Of a DNA stretch of 50,597 nt, positions 9,966 through 19,182 are shown in pieces; positions within the stretch are counted from its first letter, which is position 1; each line of letters begins with the position of its first letter. This DNA comes from Betaproteobacteria bacterium (GTDB lineage: Bacteria > Pseudomonadota > Gammaproteobacteria > Burkholderiales > Burkholderiaceae_C): contig VGHR01000009.1 in the NCBI GenBank assembly GCA_016868205.1, positions 1 through 50,597 of the forward strand, in the 5' to 3' direction. The position numbers were made by a program, and so were the translations under genes. The notes beneath the pieces were generated by a model. The model was not told where the DNA came from. It saw nothing but the letters and a program-made list of their open reading frames with translations, and made no database searches.

Positions 9966-11066
9966 ATGAGCGGCAATACTTTCGGGCAACTTTTTGCAGT
10001 CACGAATTTTGGTGAATCGCACGGGCCGGCCATAGGCTGCGTGATCGACGGCTGCCCGCCTGGACTCGCGCTGAGCGAGGCCGACATTCAGCCCGATCTC
10101 GACCGTCGCCGACCGGGTACGAGCCGCCATGTCACTCAGCGTAACGAGGCCGATGCGGTCGAGATTCTCTCCGGGGTCTACGAAGGTCGCACCACCGGTA
10201 CCCCGATTGCGCTGCTCATACGCAACACCGACCAGCGCAGCAAGGACTACGGCAACCTCCTCGATACCTTCCGCCCTGGTCACGCCGACTACACCTACGC
10301 CCACAAGTACGGCCTTCGTGATCCGCGCGGTGGCGGCCGCTCGTCGGCCCGGTTGACCGCGCCCATGGTGGCTGCCGGTGCAGTGGCGCGCAAGTGGCTA
10401 GGCCTACATCGGGGGGTCACCATCCGCGCATGCATGAGTCAGCTCGGGGACTTGCCCATAGGTTTTGAGTCCTGGGACCAGGTTCACCGCAACCCATTTT
10501 TTGCACCTGTGGCCGATGTCTCGGCCTTGGAAAGCTACATGGATGCGCTGCGCAAATCGGGCGATTCCTGCGGAGCCCGCTTGCGCTTGGTGGCAAGTGG
10601 CGTGCCGGTGGGGCTGGGGCAGCCTCTGTATGACAAGCTCGATGCGGATATCGCGTACGCGATGATGGGTATCAATGCAGTCAAGGGGGTGGAAATCGGC
10701 GCCGGCTTTGCGAGCGTCAGTCAGCGCGGCAGTGCGCATGGCGATGCGCTCACGCCGGACGGATTTGTCGGTAACAACGCGGGTGGTGTGCTCGGGGGGA
10801 TTTCGACCGGTCAGGATCTGGAGGTGTCGGTGGCTATCAAGCCGACCTCTTCCATCCTCACGCCCAGGCCCTCGGTTGATCGTGCAGGTCGACCCACCGA
10901 GGTGGTGACCAAGGGGCGTCACGACCCTTGCGTGGGCCTGCGCGCCGCCCCGATTCTGGAGGCTATGCTGGCCTTGGTCTTGATGGAGCATGTTCTGCGG
11001 CACCGGGCTCAGTGCGGCGATGTGCTTGCCCAGGCGCCCTTGATCAGCGGGCACCGCGGCGCCTGA
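9966..11066 (+). CDS. aroC: Chorismate synthase
   Basis: Last step of the shikimate pathway: 5-enolpyruvylshikimate-3-phosphate to chorismate, needing reduced FMN. The 366-residue length is standard. The first signature GESHG is at 16-20, '[11 protein letters not shown]' near 123 is the second, and '[11 protein letters not shown]' near 317 is the third. Helix and loop order agrees with the family throughout. It is followed after 6 bases by an MFS transporter gene, so the two are probably one transcript. The identity is secure. Confidence 0.98.
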   Translation: MSGNTFGQLFAVTNFGESHGPAIGCVIDGCPPGLALSEADIQPDLDRRRPGTSRHVTQRNEADAVEILSGVYEGRTTGTPIALLIRNTDQRSKDYGNLLDTFRPGHADYTYAHKYGLRDPRGGGRSSARLTAPMVAAGAVARKWLGLHRGVTIRACMSQLGDLPIGFESWDQVHRNPFFAPVADVSALESYMDALRKSGDSCGARLRLVASGVPVGLGQPLYDKLDADIAYAMMGINAVKGVEIGAGFASVSQRGSAHGDALTPDGFVGNNAGGVLGGISTGQDLEVSVAIKPTSSILTPRPSVDRAGRPTEVVTKGRHDPCVGLRAAPILEAMLALVLMEHVLRHRAQCGDVLAQAPLISGHRGA

Positions 11067-11072
11067 GGCATC

Positions 11073-12236
11073 GTGCCGCTTGCCTCGCAGTTGACAGCGC
11101 TGTCTGCGCTGGTCGCCACTTATTTCGCGCACATCGGGTTTTTCAATCCTTATCTGCCCCTGTGGCTCAAGGAGACGGGGATGAGCCTGGTGACGATCAG
11201 CTTGCTGGTCTCGCTGCAGTCGGCCAGTCGGCTGGTGGCGCCCTACGCCTGGGGCTGGGTCAGCGATCGCACCGGTCGGCGCAGTTGGCTGTTACGCTAC
11301 GCGGCCCTGGCCTCGCTGGCGCTGAGTCTGGGCCTGTGGCTGGACGGCGGCTTTGTCGGTTTGTTTGTCGTGCTGCTGCTCTTGTTTTGCCACACCAGCG
11401 GCATGATGCCAATGAGCGAGGCTCTTTTGGCCCAGTTGCTCAGCCGTGAAGGCAGCCTCGATACGCGCCGCTACGGACGCGTGCGTGTATTGGGCTCCAT
11501 CGGTTTCCTGGTGACCGTGATTGCGGCTGGCTGGTGGTTTGAGCGCGCTGGCATGAGCCAGTTTCCGATGATCACATGCATCACGCTGGCTGCAGTGGCC
11601 TTGAGTGCCTGGTGCTTACCCAGTATTCGCGATCGCGCTGCCGATCCCGCAACGCAGGCCAGCGTTTTGCCATTGCTGCGGCAGCGTGCCATCCAATTGT
11701 TTTTCGCCTCGACCTTTTTCCATGTGCTGTCGCACATCGGCATTTATGTTTTCTTTTCTCTCTATCTGGATGAACTAGGCTACAGCAAGACCATGATCGG
11801 CTTGATGTGGGCCCTGTCTGTGTTGGTTGAGGTGGTGTGGTTCTTCACCCAGTCACGATGGCTGGCTGGGGCCCGCCTGGGCCTGTGGCTGGTGATTTGT
11901 GCCGGCATCATGACGGTGCGCATGGCCATGACTGCTGCGGCCGCTGATGTGCTGTGGGTCCTGGTGCTGGCCCAGGCCTTGCACGCGATTACTTTTGCTG
12001 CGCATCACACGGTCTGCATAGCCTGGCTGGCCCGACATTTCCCGGGGGCATTGCGCGGCCGCGGTCAGGCGCTCTACACCGTGATTGCTTATGGATTGAC
12101 GGGAGTGCTCGGCGGCGTGCTCGGAGGGCTGGTGAGCAGCCATTGGGGGCTGGTCACTGTGTTTTGGCTGTGCGTTCCGGTGGCCCTGCTCGGCATGATC
12201 ACTGCCTGGGGTGTCTGGCGTCTGGAGCGCGCTTAA
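11073..12236 (+). CDS. MFS transporter, HcaT/MFS_1-like
   Basis: A 387-residue protein with 12 predicted membrane helices. It starts with 'LVATYFAHIGFFNPYLPLWLKETGMS', and the loop 'AWGWVSDRTGRR' between helices 2 and 3 is the MFS motif A position. This pattern is that of the HcaT / nucleoside-H+-symporter-like branch (MFS_1_like), often labelled phenylpropionate permease. The start is GTG at 11073, 6 bases after the aroC stop, without a clear Shine-Dalgarno; translational coupling to aroC is likely. Substrate is unknown; an aromatic or organic acid is only a guess. It converges on the acylase gene 21 bases away. Confidence 0.88.
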   Translation: MPLASQLTALSALVATYFAHIGFFNPYLPLWLKETGMSLVTISLLVSLQSASRLVAPYAWGWVSDRTGRRSWLLRYAALASLALSLGLWLDGGFVGLFVVLLLLFCHTSGMMPMSEALLAQLLSREGSLDTRRYGRVRVLGSIGFLVTVIAAGWWFERAGMSQFPMITCITLAAVALSAWCLPSIRDRAADPATQASVLPLLRQRAIQLFFASTFFHVLSHIGIYVFFSLYLDELGYSKTMIGLMWALSVLVEVVWFFTQSRWLAGARLGLWLVICAGIMTVRMAMTAAAADVLWVLVLAQALHAITFAAHHTVCIAWLARHFPGALRGRGQALYTVIAYGLTGVLGGVLGGLVSSHWGLVTVFWLCVPVALLGMITAWGVWRLERA

Positions 12237-12257
12237 GCCATGTGCCGGACGGTGTGC

Positions 12258-14633
12258 TTAGCGTTCGGGTAGCAGCCGCAAGATGCTCAGGGTGTGGGTT
12301 TTAACATCGGCCTCCAGCAGATGTTGAGGTACATGATGGCCTTGGTGAAAAGCCTCGGCTTGGTCCCTGTAGTGCCTGTCCAGCCATACGCCGCTTTGTC
12401 CGACCGGGTTGATGCCGCTGGCCTGACCGATCTGGGCGAAGTCGATGACGCGCCGGGTGGAGGGGCCATAGTTGACCTTCCATGGCGCCGGGCCCAGGGG
12501 GTAAGAGAAGTTGTTGGTGATTTCGCGCCCTCCAGGCACCGGGAAGGGGCCGGCATCGAAGAGCAGGTTCAACGGTTTCTGGCGGCCCAGCGGATGTCCG
12601 TGCGTGACTGTGTGGGCGCGGTCCCAGGTCCAGCGCGATGGATCGTCTCCGTAAAGTGTTCGCAGGTGGCCGATTGCGGCCCGCCAGGCCCTCAGTATGA
12701 TCTGATCGCGCTTTTCAAGGCCGGGCGTCTGGCGGTCATCCCACCAGGGCGATGTGGGGTCGGCCACCAGGCGCGGCAAGGCATGGTCGAGGATACGGGT
12801 CTTGAGCAGTTGCTCGAAGTGGATGGCTCCCAGCTCATCGAGCAGGGCCGCGCGCGCCACTTCGTAGAGCCATTGGGTAAAAACCGTCGCTTGAATCGAG
12901 TTGAGTTCGTAAGAACCGTCCCATTGGGCCAGATCCTGAACAAGTGCGGCTTCGGAGGGGGCCTGCGCCCCCAAAGCGGGCAAGAGATGTCGCAGCAGGG
13001 CGGGCGCGTAGGCACTGGCCGTCTCTTGCTGCAGCTTGCGAGCTTGCTCGGCGGTCCAGCGTGACGGTTGATCTTTGAGGGCGGCATCGATGCGCCGCGC
13101 CCGCTCTGGCAGGTTGTAATAGCCCGGCGGGGGCGGGCTCAGAGCGGGTTGCTGGTTGGCCGAAACAATGTAGCCGCGGGCTGGATTTTCTTCCTGGGGG
13201 TTGCGCTCAAAGGGCAGATAGGCGGGTTTGAGGAATTCACCGCGCGAGGCATCGAGCACGAAGGCTGGGTCCACGCCCTGAGGCCGCTGCACCAACCGGG
13301 CTGCAGCCCACCAGGCGATATCACCTCGAGCGTTCGCCCACACCACATTCAGTCCAGGGGCATGAATGCCCTTGACGGCTTCTCGCGCTTTGGCCAGCGT
13401 ATCGGCCCGGTTGAGCTGATGAAAGGCCTGTAGCAGCGGGTTGTCTGAATCCAGAAAGGTCCACCAAAGCGAGATCGCCTGCTGGCTCAGTACGGGCTTG
13501 AGAACATCGGTGATCAGCGGGCCGTGGGGGGACAGACGGACCGTCAGTTCGACGGGGGCCTGTCCTTTGACGGCAATCATTTCCTTGCGTTCTTTCAGCC
13601 CCACCCAAGCGCCCCGGTGCCAGACTTGTCCCGGCCGCGTCGGATCAAGCTTTTCCGCGATGAAGTCCACATCGTCGTTCTGGAACATGGTCAGGCTCCA
13701 GCCGAAGTCGCGGTTGAAGCCCAGAAGAGCAAAGGGGCTCAGGGCCTGATGGTGACCGTAGAGTTCGAAGCCGGGCGCCTGCAGATGCGCCTCGTACCAG
13801 ACACTGGGCAGGGCGTAGCTGATGTGTGGATCGCCCGCCAGAATCGGCTTGCCTCCGGCCGAGCGCGCGCCGCTGATCGCCCAGGCATTGCTGCCATGCA
13901 TCAGCGGCAGGCGCACGTGCTCGATGGCCTCGGTCCCCAGCGCAGCCACCTGAGTGAGCCTGTGAGCCGTTTGGGGCAGCAGCGCTGCCGAGCGGTTGCT
14001 CTGCAAGCCCTCGGTCCGGAAAATGCGCAGGTGGTCGGGCCCCAGCGTATCGCGGATGTGGGTGAGGACCGGTTCGGTCCGGAAGGCGGCAGCGAAGCTG
14101 TAAGCCATGTAGCCGGCCACGGCGATGGTGTCTTCCGGGTTGAAATCCCGCGGCTCGATGCCAAGCACGCTGAACTCGATCGGCAAGCGGCCGCGGTCCT
14201 GGAATTGGTTGATGCCGTCGAGGTAGGCCAGAAGGGCTGCCGTGGCGGGGTCGCTGCGGTCCAGACGCGATGCGACCGCCTGGCCTTTTTGGCGCAGGCC
14301 CAGCGTACGAAACAGTCGGTCGGTGTCGAGCAGGGCTGGTCCGAGGATCTCGGCAAGCTCCCCACGCGCCAGACGACGGACCATCTCCATCTGAAACAGG
14401 CGATCCTGTGCATGCACATAGCCCAGGGCACGATAAAGATCGATCTCATTGCCGGCGCTGATGTGGGGCACGCCGCGCTCGTCGTAGCGCACGCTCACGG
14501 GCGCAGTCAGAGCGCCCAGGGTGATGCTGCCATCGCGCACCGGCAGGCTGATCCAGACGCGCCATCCGGCCAGGACAGTTAGCCCGCTGATCAGCAGGGC
14601 CAGTAGCAGCAGCAGTGATCGCAGCATACGCAT
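12258..14633 (-). CDS. Penicillin acylase family (S45) N-terminal nucleophile hydrolase, possibly an AHL acylase
   Basis: A 791-residue precursor with an N-terminal hydrophobic segment (about 5-24) for export or anchoring, an alpha-chain region, then the self-cleavage site Gly247/Ser248 in 'HGSNAWAISG'. Ser248 would become the N-terminal nucleophile of the beta chain. Later blocks 'GGKPILAGDPHISYALPSVWYEAHL' and 'NDDVDFIAEK' are typical. Family members cleave amide bonds of penicillins, N-acyl-homoserine lactones, cephalosporins or polyamine conjugates. Substrate cannot be told by eye. Expected location is the periplasm. ATG 14633 is followed by another ATG two codons later; neither has a clear Shine-Dalgarno. 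It lies 92 bases downstream of glnS. Confidence 0.93.
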   Translation of the reverse strand: MRMLRSLLLLLALLISGLTVLAGWRVWISLPVRDGSITLGALTAPVSVRYDERGVPHISAGNEIDLYRALGYVHAQDRLFQMEMVRRLARGELAEILGPALLDTDRLFRTLGLRQKGQAVASRLDRSDPATAALLAYLDGINQFQDRGRLPIEFSVLGIEPRDFNPEDTIAVAGYMAYSFAAAFRTEPVLTHIRDTLGPDHLRIFRTEGLQSNRSAALLPQTAHRLTQVAALGTEAIEHVRLPLMHGSNAWAISGARSAGGKPILAGDPHISYALPSVWYEAHLQAPGFELYGHHQALSPFALLGFNRDFGWSLTMFQNDDVDFIAEKLDPTRPGQVWHRGAWVGLKERKEMIAVKGQAPVELTVRLSPHGPLITDVLKPVLSQQAISLWWTFLDSDNPLLQAFHQLNRADTLAKAREAVKGIHAPGLNVVWANARGDIAWWAAARLVQRPQGVDPAFVLDASRGEFLKPAYLPFERNPQEENPARGYIVSANQQPALSPPPPGYYNLPERARRIDAALKDQPSRWTAEQARKLQQETASAYAPALLRHLLPALGAQAPSEAALVQDLAQWDGSYELNSIQATVFTQWLYEVARAALLDELGAIHFEQLLKTRILDHALPRLVADPTSPWWDDRQTPGLEKRDQIILRAWRAAIGHLRTLYGDDPSRWTWDRAHTVTHGHPLGRQKPLNLLFDAGPFPVPGGREITNNFSYPLGPAPWKVNYGPSTRRVIDFAQIGQASGINPVGQSGVWLDRHYRDQAEAFHQGHHVPQHLLEADVKTHTLSILRLLPER

Positions 14634-14725
14634 GACCCGGCCATCTTAAGGCGGCCAGGCTCGACCCCGGGTGATAGTTTTCCCAGACGCGTCGGGTTCA
14701 GGCCGGGGTGCACCGGCTCCCAGGC

Positions 14726-16573
14726 TCAGGCGCCCGGAGCCGTCCAACCGTCCTTCAAGCTCACGGCCCGGTTGAATACAGGATGGCCTGGGGCATGATC
14801 GATGCGGTCTGCGACAAAGTAGCCGTGACGCTCAAACTGGAATTTCTCGTCGGGTAGCGCCTTGGCCAGGGACGGCTCGACGATGGCCTGAACGACCTGG
14901 AGGCTGTGCGGGTTGAGGGCCTGAAGGAAATCCTGACCGCCCGCATCGGGTTGCGCCTGGAGAAAGAGGCGATCGTACAAACGCACTTGAGCCCACACGC
15001 CGTCCTCGACCCCAACCCAGGTAATGGCCGCCTTGGCCTTGACGCTGTCGGCCCCGGCTGTGCCGCTCTTGGTGCCTGCAACCACCCGGGCATGCACCTC
15101 CTGCACCACACCGTCCGCATCGCGCAGACAGCCTGTGCATTCGATGACATAGCCGCCCTTAAGGCGCACCAGATTACCCGGAAAGAGCCGCTTGTAGCCT
15201 TTGGGAGGCACCTCTTCGAAGTCCTCCCGCTCGATCCAAACCTCGCGGCCCAGTTTGAAATGTCTATCGGGCGGCGGCAGCTGTCCGGCAGCAAGCGCGC
15301 TGGGTGGCAGCGCCGGTTGGGTACAGTCTTCCAGGTGATCCTCGGTGCCGAACACTTCGGCCCAGTTGCGCAGCACCAGTTTGACCGGATCGAGCACCGC
15401 CATCCCTCGATGCGCCCTGTGCTCCAGGTCCTCGCGCAAACACCCCTCCAGCGTCCCGTAGTCGATCCAGCTGTCACTCTTGGAAACGCCGATGCGCTCG
15501 GCAAAAAGATGCAGACTCTCTGGCGTGTAGCCGCGGCGGCGCAGGCCCACGATGGTGGGCATGCGCGGATCATCCCAGCCGTCAACCCGCCGGTCCTGCA
15601 CCAGCTGCGCCAGCTTGCGCTTGGATGTCACCACATAGCTCAGGTTCAGACGGGCGAATTCGTACTGCCGTGGCGGCGGGCTGGCGAGCAGGCCCAGTTC
15701 AATCAGGCGTTGCAGCAGCCAGTCGTAGAAGGGTCTCTGGTCTTCGAATTCGAGGGTGCAAATACTGTGGGTGATCTGTTCGAGTACGTCCTCGATCGGG
15801 TGCGCATAGGTGTACATTGGGTAGATGCACCAGCGCGTACCCGTGTGGTGATGTTCGGCATGTCGGATGCGATAGATGGCTGGATCGCGCATATTGATAT
15901 TGGGCGAAGCCATGTCGATCTTGGCGCGCAGCACCATCGCGCCGTCGGGAAACCGACCCGCGCGCATAGCGCGAAAGCGCTCAAGATTTTCAGTTGCATT
16001 GCGGTTTCGGAAGGGGCTGTCGACGCCTGGCCTGCCAAAATCGCCGCGGTTGTTGCGCATCTCCTGCGCGGTTTGCTCGTCGACATAAGCATGACCGGCC
16101 GCGATCAGTGCCTCGGCGGCGCGGTACATGAAGTCAAAGTAGTCGCTGGCCTGATAGGGCGGGGCGCTTCCTGGCGCCTGACCGATCTGGGCCCAGTCAA
16201 AACCCAACCACCGGACCGCATCGATGATGCTGTTGACATACTCCTGTTCTTCCTTTTCCGGGTTGGTGTCGTCAAAACGCAAATGGCAGACACCGCCGTA
16301 TTCGCGCGCCAGTCCGAAATTCAGGCAGATGCTCTTGGCATGCCCAACATGCAAATAGCCGTTGGGCTCGGGTGGAAAGCGGGTGCGGATCCGGGCCGGA
16401 TCGGCTGCACCCTGCGCATGGTGCGCGGCATCGCCCGGACTGCCTGCCCAACGACGGCCTGCATAGGTGCCTTGCGCGAGATCTTTCTCGACGATCTGGC
16501 GGAGAAAGTGGCTCGACTTACCGGTGTCTTCTGCGCTTGTTCCGTTGGGATGGGCCGGGCTCTTTGAACTCAT
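14726..16573 (-). CDS. glnS: Glutaminyl-tRNA synthetase
   Basis: Charges tRNA-Gln with glutamine. Class I signature 'PPEPNGYLHVGH' (HIGH at 75-78) and the KMSKS-like 'TSKRKL' near residue 315 are both present, with the C-terminal anticodon-binding barrels after about 390. At 615 residues it is longer than the roughly 554 of the E. coli enzyme. Part of the extra length is a Gly/Ala/His-rich insertion around 42-62, just before the conserved 'RTRFPPEP'. The ATG at 16573 has no visible Shine-Dalgarno. It is divergent from uppP with 79 bases between. Confidence 0.97.
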   Translation of the reverse strand: MSSKSPAHPNGTSAEDTGKSSHFLRQIVEKDLAQGTYAGRRWAGSPGDAAHHAQGAADPARIRTRFPPEPNGYLHVGHAKSICLNFGLAREYGGVCHLRFDDTNPEKEEQEYVNSIIDAVRWLGFDWAQIGQAPGSAPPYQASDYFDFMYRAAEALIAAGHAYVDEQTAQEMRNNRGDFGRPGVDSPFRNRNATENLERFRAMRAGRFPDGAMVLRAKIDMASPNINMRDPAIYRIRHAEHHHTGTRWCIYPMYTYAHPIEDVLEQITHSICTLEFEDQRPFYDWLLQRLIELGLLASPPPRQYEFARLNLSYVVTSKRKLAQLVQDRRVDGWDDPRMPTIVGLRRRGYTPESLHLFAERIGVSKSDSWIDYGTLEGCLREDLEHRAHRGMAVLDPVKLVLRNWAEVFGTEDHLEDCTQPALPPSALAAGQLPPPDRHFKLGREVWIEREDFEEVPPKGYKRLFPGNLVRLKGGYVIECTGCLRDADGVVQEVHARVVAGTKSGTAGADSVKAKAAITWVGVEDGVWAQVRLYDRLFLQAQPDAGGQDFLQALNPHSLQVVQAIVEPSLAKALPDEKFQFERHGYFVADRIDHAPGHPVFNRAVSLKDGWTAPGA

Positions 16574-16652
16574 GGCGCGATTTTAGTCGGCGCTCTTCAC
16601 GCCGAGCCAAGGGCACTCTCAACGATAATACGACTTTGAAGAAAGACGCATT

Positions 16653-17486
16653 GTGGATCCAGTTTTGCTTGTCAAATCGGCCCTCATGGGGGTCGTCGAA
16701 GGCCTGACCGAGTTCTTGCCCATCTCATCGACGGGCCACCTGATTCTTGCCGGGGTCTTGCTGGGATTTGACGATGAGAAAGCCAAGGTTTTCGATATCG
16801 CGATACAGACCGGAGCCATCGTGGCGGTGATTTTGGTGTACTGGCAGCGCCTGTCTCAAACCGTCTTGACGCTGCCCACGCAGGCCGCTTCGCGCCGATT
16901 TGCCCTTAATGTGTCGATCGCTTTTGTGCCGGCGGTCATCCTCGGGCTCTTACTCGGCAAGGCGATCAAGGCGCACTTGTTTACCCCGCAGGTGGTGGCC
17001 ACGACCTTTATTGTGGGGGGGGTGCTCATACTCTGGGCCGAACGCTGGCACGCGCGCACACCCGGTGCAGTGCGTATCGCATCTGTGGACGACATGTCCG
17101 CCACAGATGCGCTCAAGGTGGGGCTGGTGCAATGCCTGGCTTTGGTGCCCGGGACCAGTCGCAGCGGTGCCACCATCATCGGCGGCATGTTTCTGGGTTT
17201 GTCGCGCCGCGCGGCTACGGACTTTTCTTTTTACCTGGCTATCCCGACTCTGATCGGCGCCGGCGTATACAGCCTCTACAAGGACCGGGCCATGCTGTCC
17301 TTGGCCGATCTGCCGATGTTCGTGGTCGGGCTGGTCTTTGCCTTCTTCAGCGCCTGGCTTTGCATACGCTGGCTGCTGCGCTATGTGGCTAACCATAGCT
17401 ATGTGCCGTTTGCCTGGTACCGCATCGTCTTCGGCGGGGTCGTTTTGTTGACTGCGCAGATGGGCTGGATCAACTGGTCGGCTTGA
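16653..17486 (+). CDS. uppP: Undecaprenyl-diphosphatase (BacA/UppP)
   Basis: Integral membrane phosphatase that recycles undecaprenyl pyrophosphate to the carrier lipid for peptidoglycan and O-antigen synthesis; overproduction gives bacitracin resistance. 277 residues, about eight membrane segments. The two family motifs are clear: EGLTE at 16-20 followed by SSTGH at 25-29, and PGTSRSGAT at 166-174. The start is GTG at 16653 with GAAAGA upstream and fits the family N-terminus. Its last 17 bases overlap the 3' end of the convergent alpha/beta hydrolase gene. Confidence 0.97.
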   Translation: MDPVLLVKSALMGVVEGLTEFLPISSTGHLILAGVLLGFDDEKAKVFDIAIQTGAIVAVILVYWQRLSQTVLTLPTQAASRRFALNVSIAFVPAVILGLLLGKAIKAHLFTPQVVATTFIVGGVLILWAERWHARTPGAVRIASVDDMSATDALKVGLVQCLALVPGTSRSGATIIGGMFLGLSRRAATDFSFYLAIPTLIGAGVYSLYKDRAMLSLADLPMFVVGLVFAFFSAWLCIRWLLRYVANHSYVPFAWYRIVFGGVVLLTAQMGWINWSA

Positions 17487-18345
17487 GGCCTGCGGGGCGA
17501 AGGCCAGTCTCCAGACTCATCAGATTGAGCAAGGCGGCCTCCACGGCGGCAGCGCTGGCTTGCGGCTGTTCCATGGGGAAGAGATGGCTGCCGTCGAGCA
17601 TCATCAGCCGACCGCGGGTCACCGATTGCGTCAGTGTCAGCCCGACCTGTCGCAACTCCAGCGAGGCGCGTCCGCCGATAAAAGCCACTGGGCACTGCAG
17701 CGGATGCTTTCGCACCAACGCTTCCAGGTTGTCGGGCAGGGTGTTGTAGATGGCGGTCTCGACATCGCGATCGAATCTGAGCGTGCGCGGGCCTTCAGGG
17801 TCATCGCTGAGCGGCTGGGTTCCTTGCTCCACATAGTCACTCAGGACCTGAGGGTCCCAGGAGGCAAACATCTTCTTCGTTTCGAAATGCGCTCGTACTT
17901 CCTGCAGGCTGCCCCAGGACTTTTTGCGCTTGCGACTGATGGCTCCCGGCGAGACAGAGCCGACCAGTCGTGCCCGTTTGGCCACCGACAGCGCTGTCGC
18001 CTTCCAGCCACCGAGCAGGGGGGAGTCGAGCAGCACCACGCCGCGTACCGGATAGGTGCCCAGTCGAGGGTTCCGGGCCGCGCACATCAGGCTTAGAAAG
18101 CCACCGAGTGAATGTCCGACCAGGAAAGCACCTTGCTGATGCTGCCCGCACAAGGCGCTGGCGAAGTCGCGCAGCTCCTCAACCAGATGGGGCCAGTTGC
18201 TGCTGACCGGATAGCGCGGGTCGTGACCAAATTTTTCGATGGCATCCACATTGAAGCCTCGGCGTTGCAGGGACCGGAGCATGACCCCGTAGGTACTTGC
18301 AGGAAAGCTGTTGCCGTGGGAGAAGATGAGCAGAGGGGCGGTCAC
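17470..18345 (-). CDS. Alpha/beta hydrolase
   Basis: A 291-residue hydrolase. Oxyanion-hole HGN at 10-12, nucleophile Ser79 in GHSLGG and the catalytic His in '[11 protein letters not shown]' near residue 260. The start is GTG at 18345 with GAGG 6 bases upstream. It follows the Anbu protease gene by 7 bases, so Anbu and this hydrolase are probably made from one message. Its 3' end overlaps uppP in the opposite direction by 17 bases. A basic stretch 'SRKRKK' lies mid-protein in the lid region. No signal peptide. Substrate is unknown. Confidence 0.87.
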   Translation of the reverse strand: MTAPLLIFSHGNSFPASTYGVMLRSLQRRGFNVDAIEKFGHDPRYPVSSNWPHLVEELRDFASALCGQHQQGAFLVGHSLGGFLSLMCAARNPRLGTYPVRGVVLLDSPLLGGWKATALSVAKRARLVGSVSPGAISRKRKKSWGSLQEVRAHFETKKMFASWDPQVLSDYVEQGTQPLSDDPEGPRTLRFDRDVETAIYNTLPDNLEALVRKHPLQCPVAFIGGRASLELRQVGLTLTQSVTRGRLMMLDGSHLFPMEQPQASAAAVEAALLNLMSLETGLRPAGLKPTS

Positions 18346-18352
18346 GGCTGCC

Positions 18353-19180
18353 TCAGATCAGCTTTTCTTCTGGCGTGCTGATTTTTTTCAGTGTGGTGTG
18401 GCGCTGATCCAGCATCTTCAGGGGCGTGGGTGTGTCGGTTCCATCCCAGACCGGGTCTTCGATGCTGTCAAAAACCTGCCGCAGCTTGTCCCCCCAGTTG
18501 CTGTGCATCATGCGGTAGTAGGGATTGTTTTGGTCGATGCACACCAGCTTGTCGCTCTGGAACTGGTTGTTCTCATAGACTGCCAGATCCAGCGGAAATC
18601 CGACCGATAGATTGGATTTCATGGTGGAGTCCATCGACACGAGGGCGCATTTGGCGGCCTCCTGCAAGGGCGTTGCGGGGGTGATGACCCGGTCGAGCAC
18701 CGGCTTGCCGTATTTGGCCTCGCCGATCTGAAAGTAAGGGGTCTCCCGGGTGGCCTCGATAAAGTTGCCGGCAGAGTACATCTGGAAAAGGCGCATGCCT
18801 TCGCCGCGGATCTGACCGCCAAAAAGCAGCGAGATATTGAAGTCCACATCGGCGCCACGCAATGCGGCTGCATCGCGCTCATAGACGCGCCGCACGGCTC
18901 CCCCAAGCACGCGGGCCGCATCGAACATGCTGCGGGCATTCCACATCGTCAGGGGCTCTTCGCTGCCGGGTTCCTTGAGTTTTTCAACCTGCAGAAGTTC
19001 CCGCACCGACTGGGTGATTGAGAGGTTGCCAGCAGAAAGCAGCACCATGAAGCGGTCACCCGGACGCTCATAGACGATCATCTTGCGGAAAGTGGAGATG
19101 TGGTCCAGGCCGGCATTGGTGCGCGAATCGGACAGAAAAACCAGCCCGGCATCGAGCTTGATGGCAACGCAATAGGTCAT
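18353..19180 (-). CDS. Proteasome-type protease, Anbu (ancestral beta-subunit) family
   Basis: A 275-residue Ntn-fold peptidase. It begins Met-Thr-Tyr-Cys-Val-Ala-Ile-Lys, so Thr2 would be the nucleophile after removal of Met; 'GLVFLSDSRTNAGLDHISTFRKM' and 'SAGN' follow the 20S beta-subunit/HslV fold pattern. This is the Anbu (peptidase HslV-related, 'BPH/Anbu') group, of which some assemble as open helical rings. The ATG lies 2 bases after the mutS stop with AGAGG upstream. The genes that usually accompany Anbu (circularly permuted ATP-grasp, alpha-E, transglutaminase) are not in this window; its neighbours are mutS and an alpha/beta hydrolase. The C-terminus is a little longer than I expect for the family. 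Natural substrate is unknown. Confidence 0.9.
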   Translation of the reverse strand: MTYCVAIKLDAGLVFLSDSRTNAGLDHISTFRKMIVYERPGDRFMVLLSAGNLSITQSVRELLQVEKLKEPGSEEPLTMWNARSMFDAARVLGGAVRRVYERDAAALRGADVDFNISLLFGGQIRGEGMRLFQMYSAGNFIEATRETPYFQIGEAKYGKPVLDRVITPATPLQEAAKCALVSMDSTMKSNLSVGFPLDLAVYENNQFQSDKLVCIDQNNPYYRMMHSNWGDKLRQVFDSIEDPVWDGTDTPTPLKMLDQRHTTLKKISTPEEKLI

Positions 19181-19182
19181 GT

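Noticed and set aside
12234-12260. Terminator between the MFS gene and the acylase (TAAGC/GCTTA)
   Set aside because: A 5-bp stem with a 17-base loop and no T-run; too weak to support.
14906-16567. 553-codon open frame antisense to glnS
   Set aside because: It lies wholly inside the certain glnS gene, its translation has no family likeness, and long antisense frames are common in G+C-rich coding DNA.
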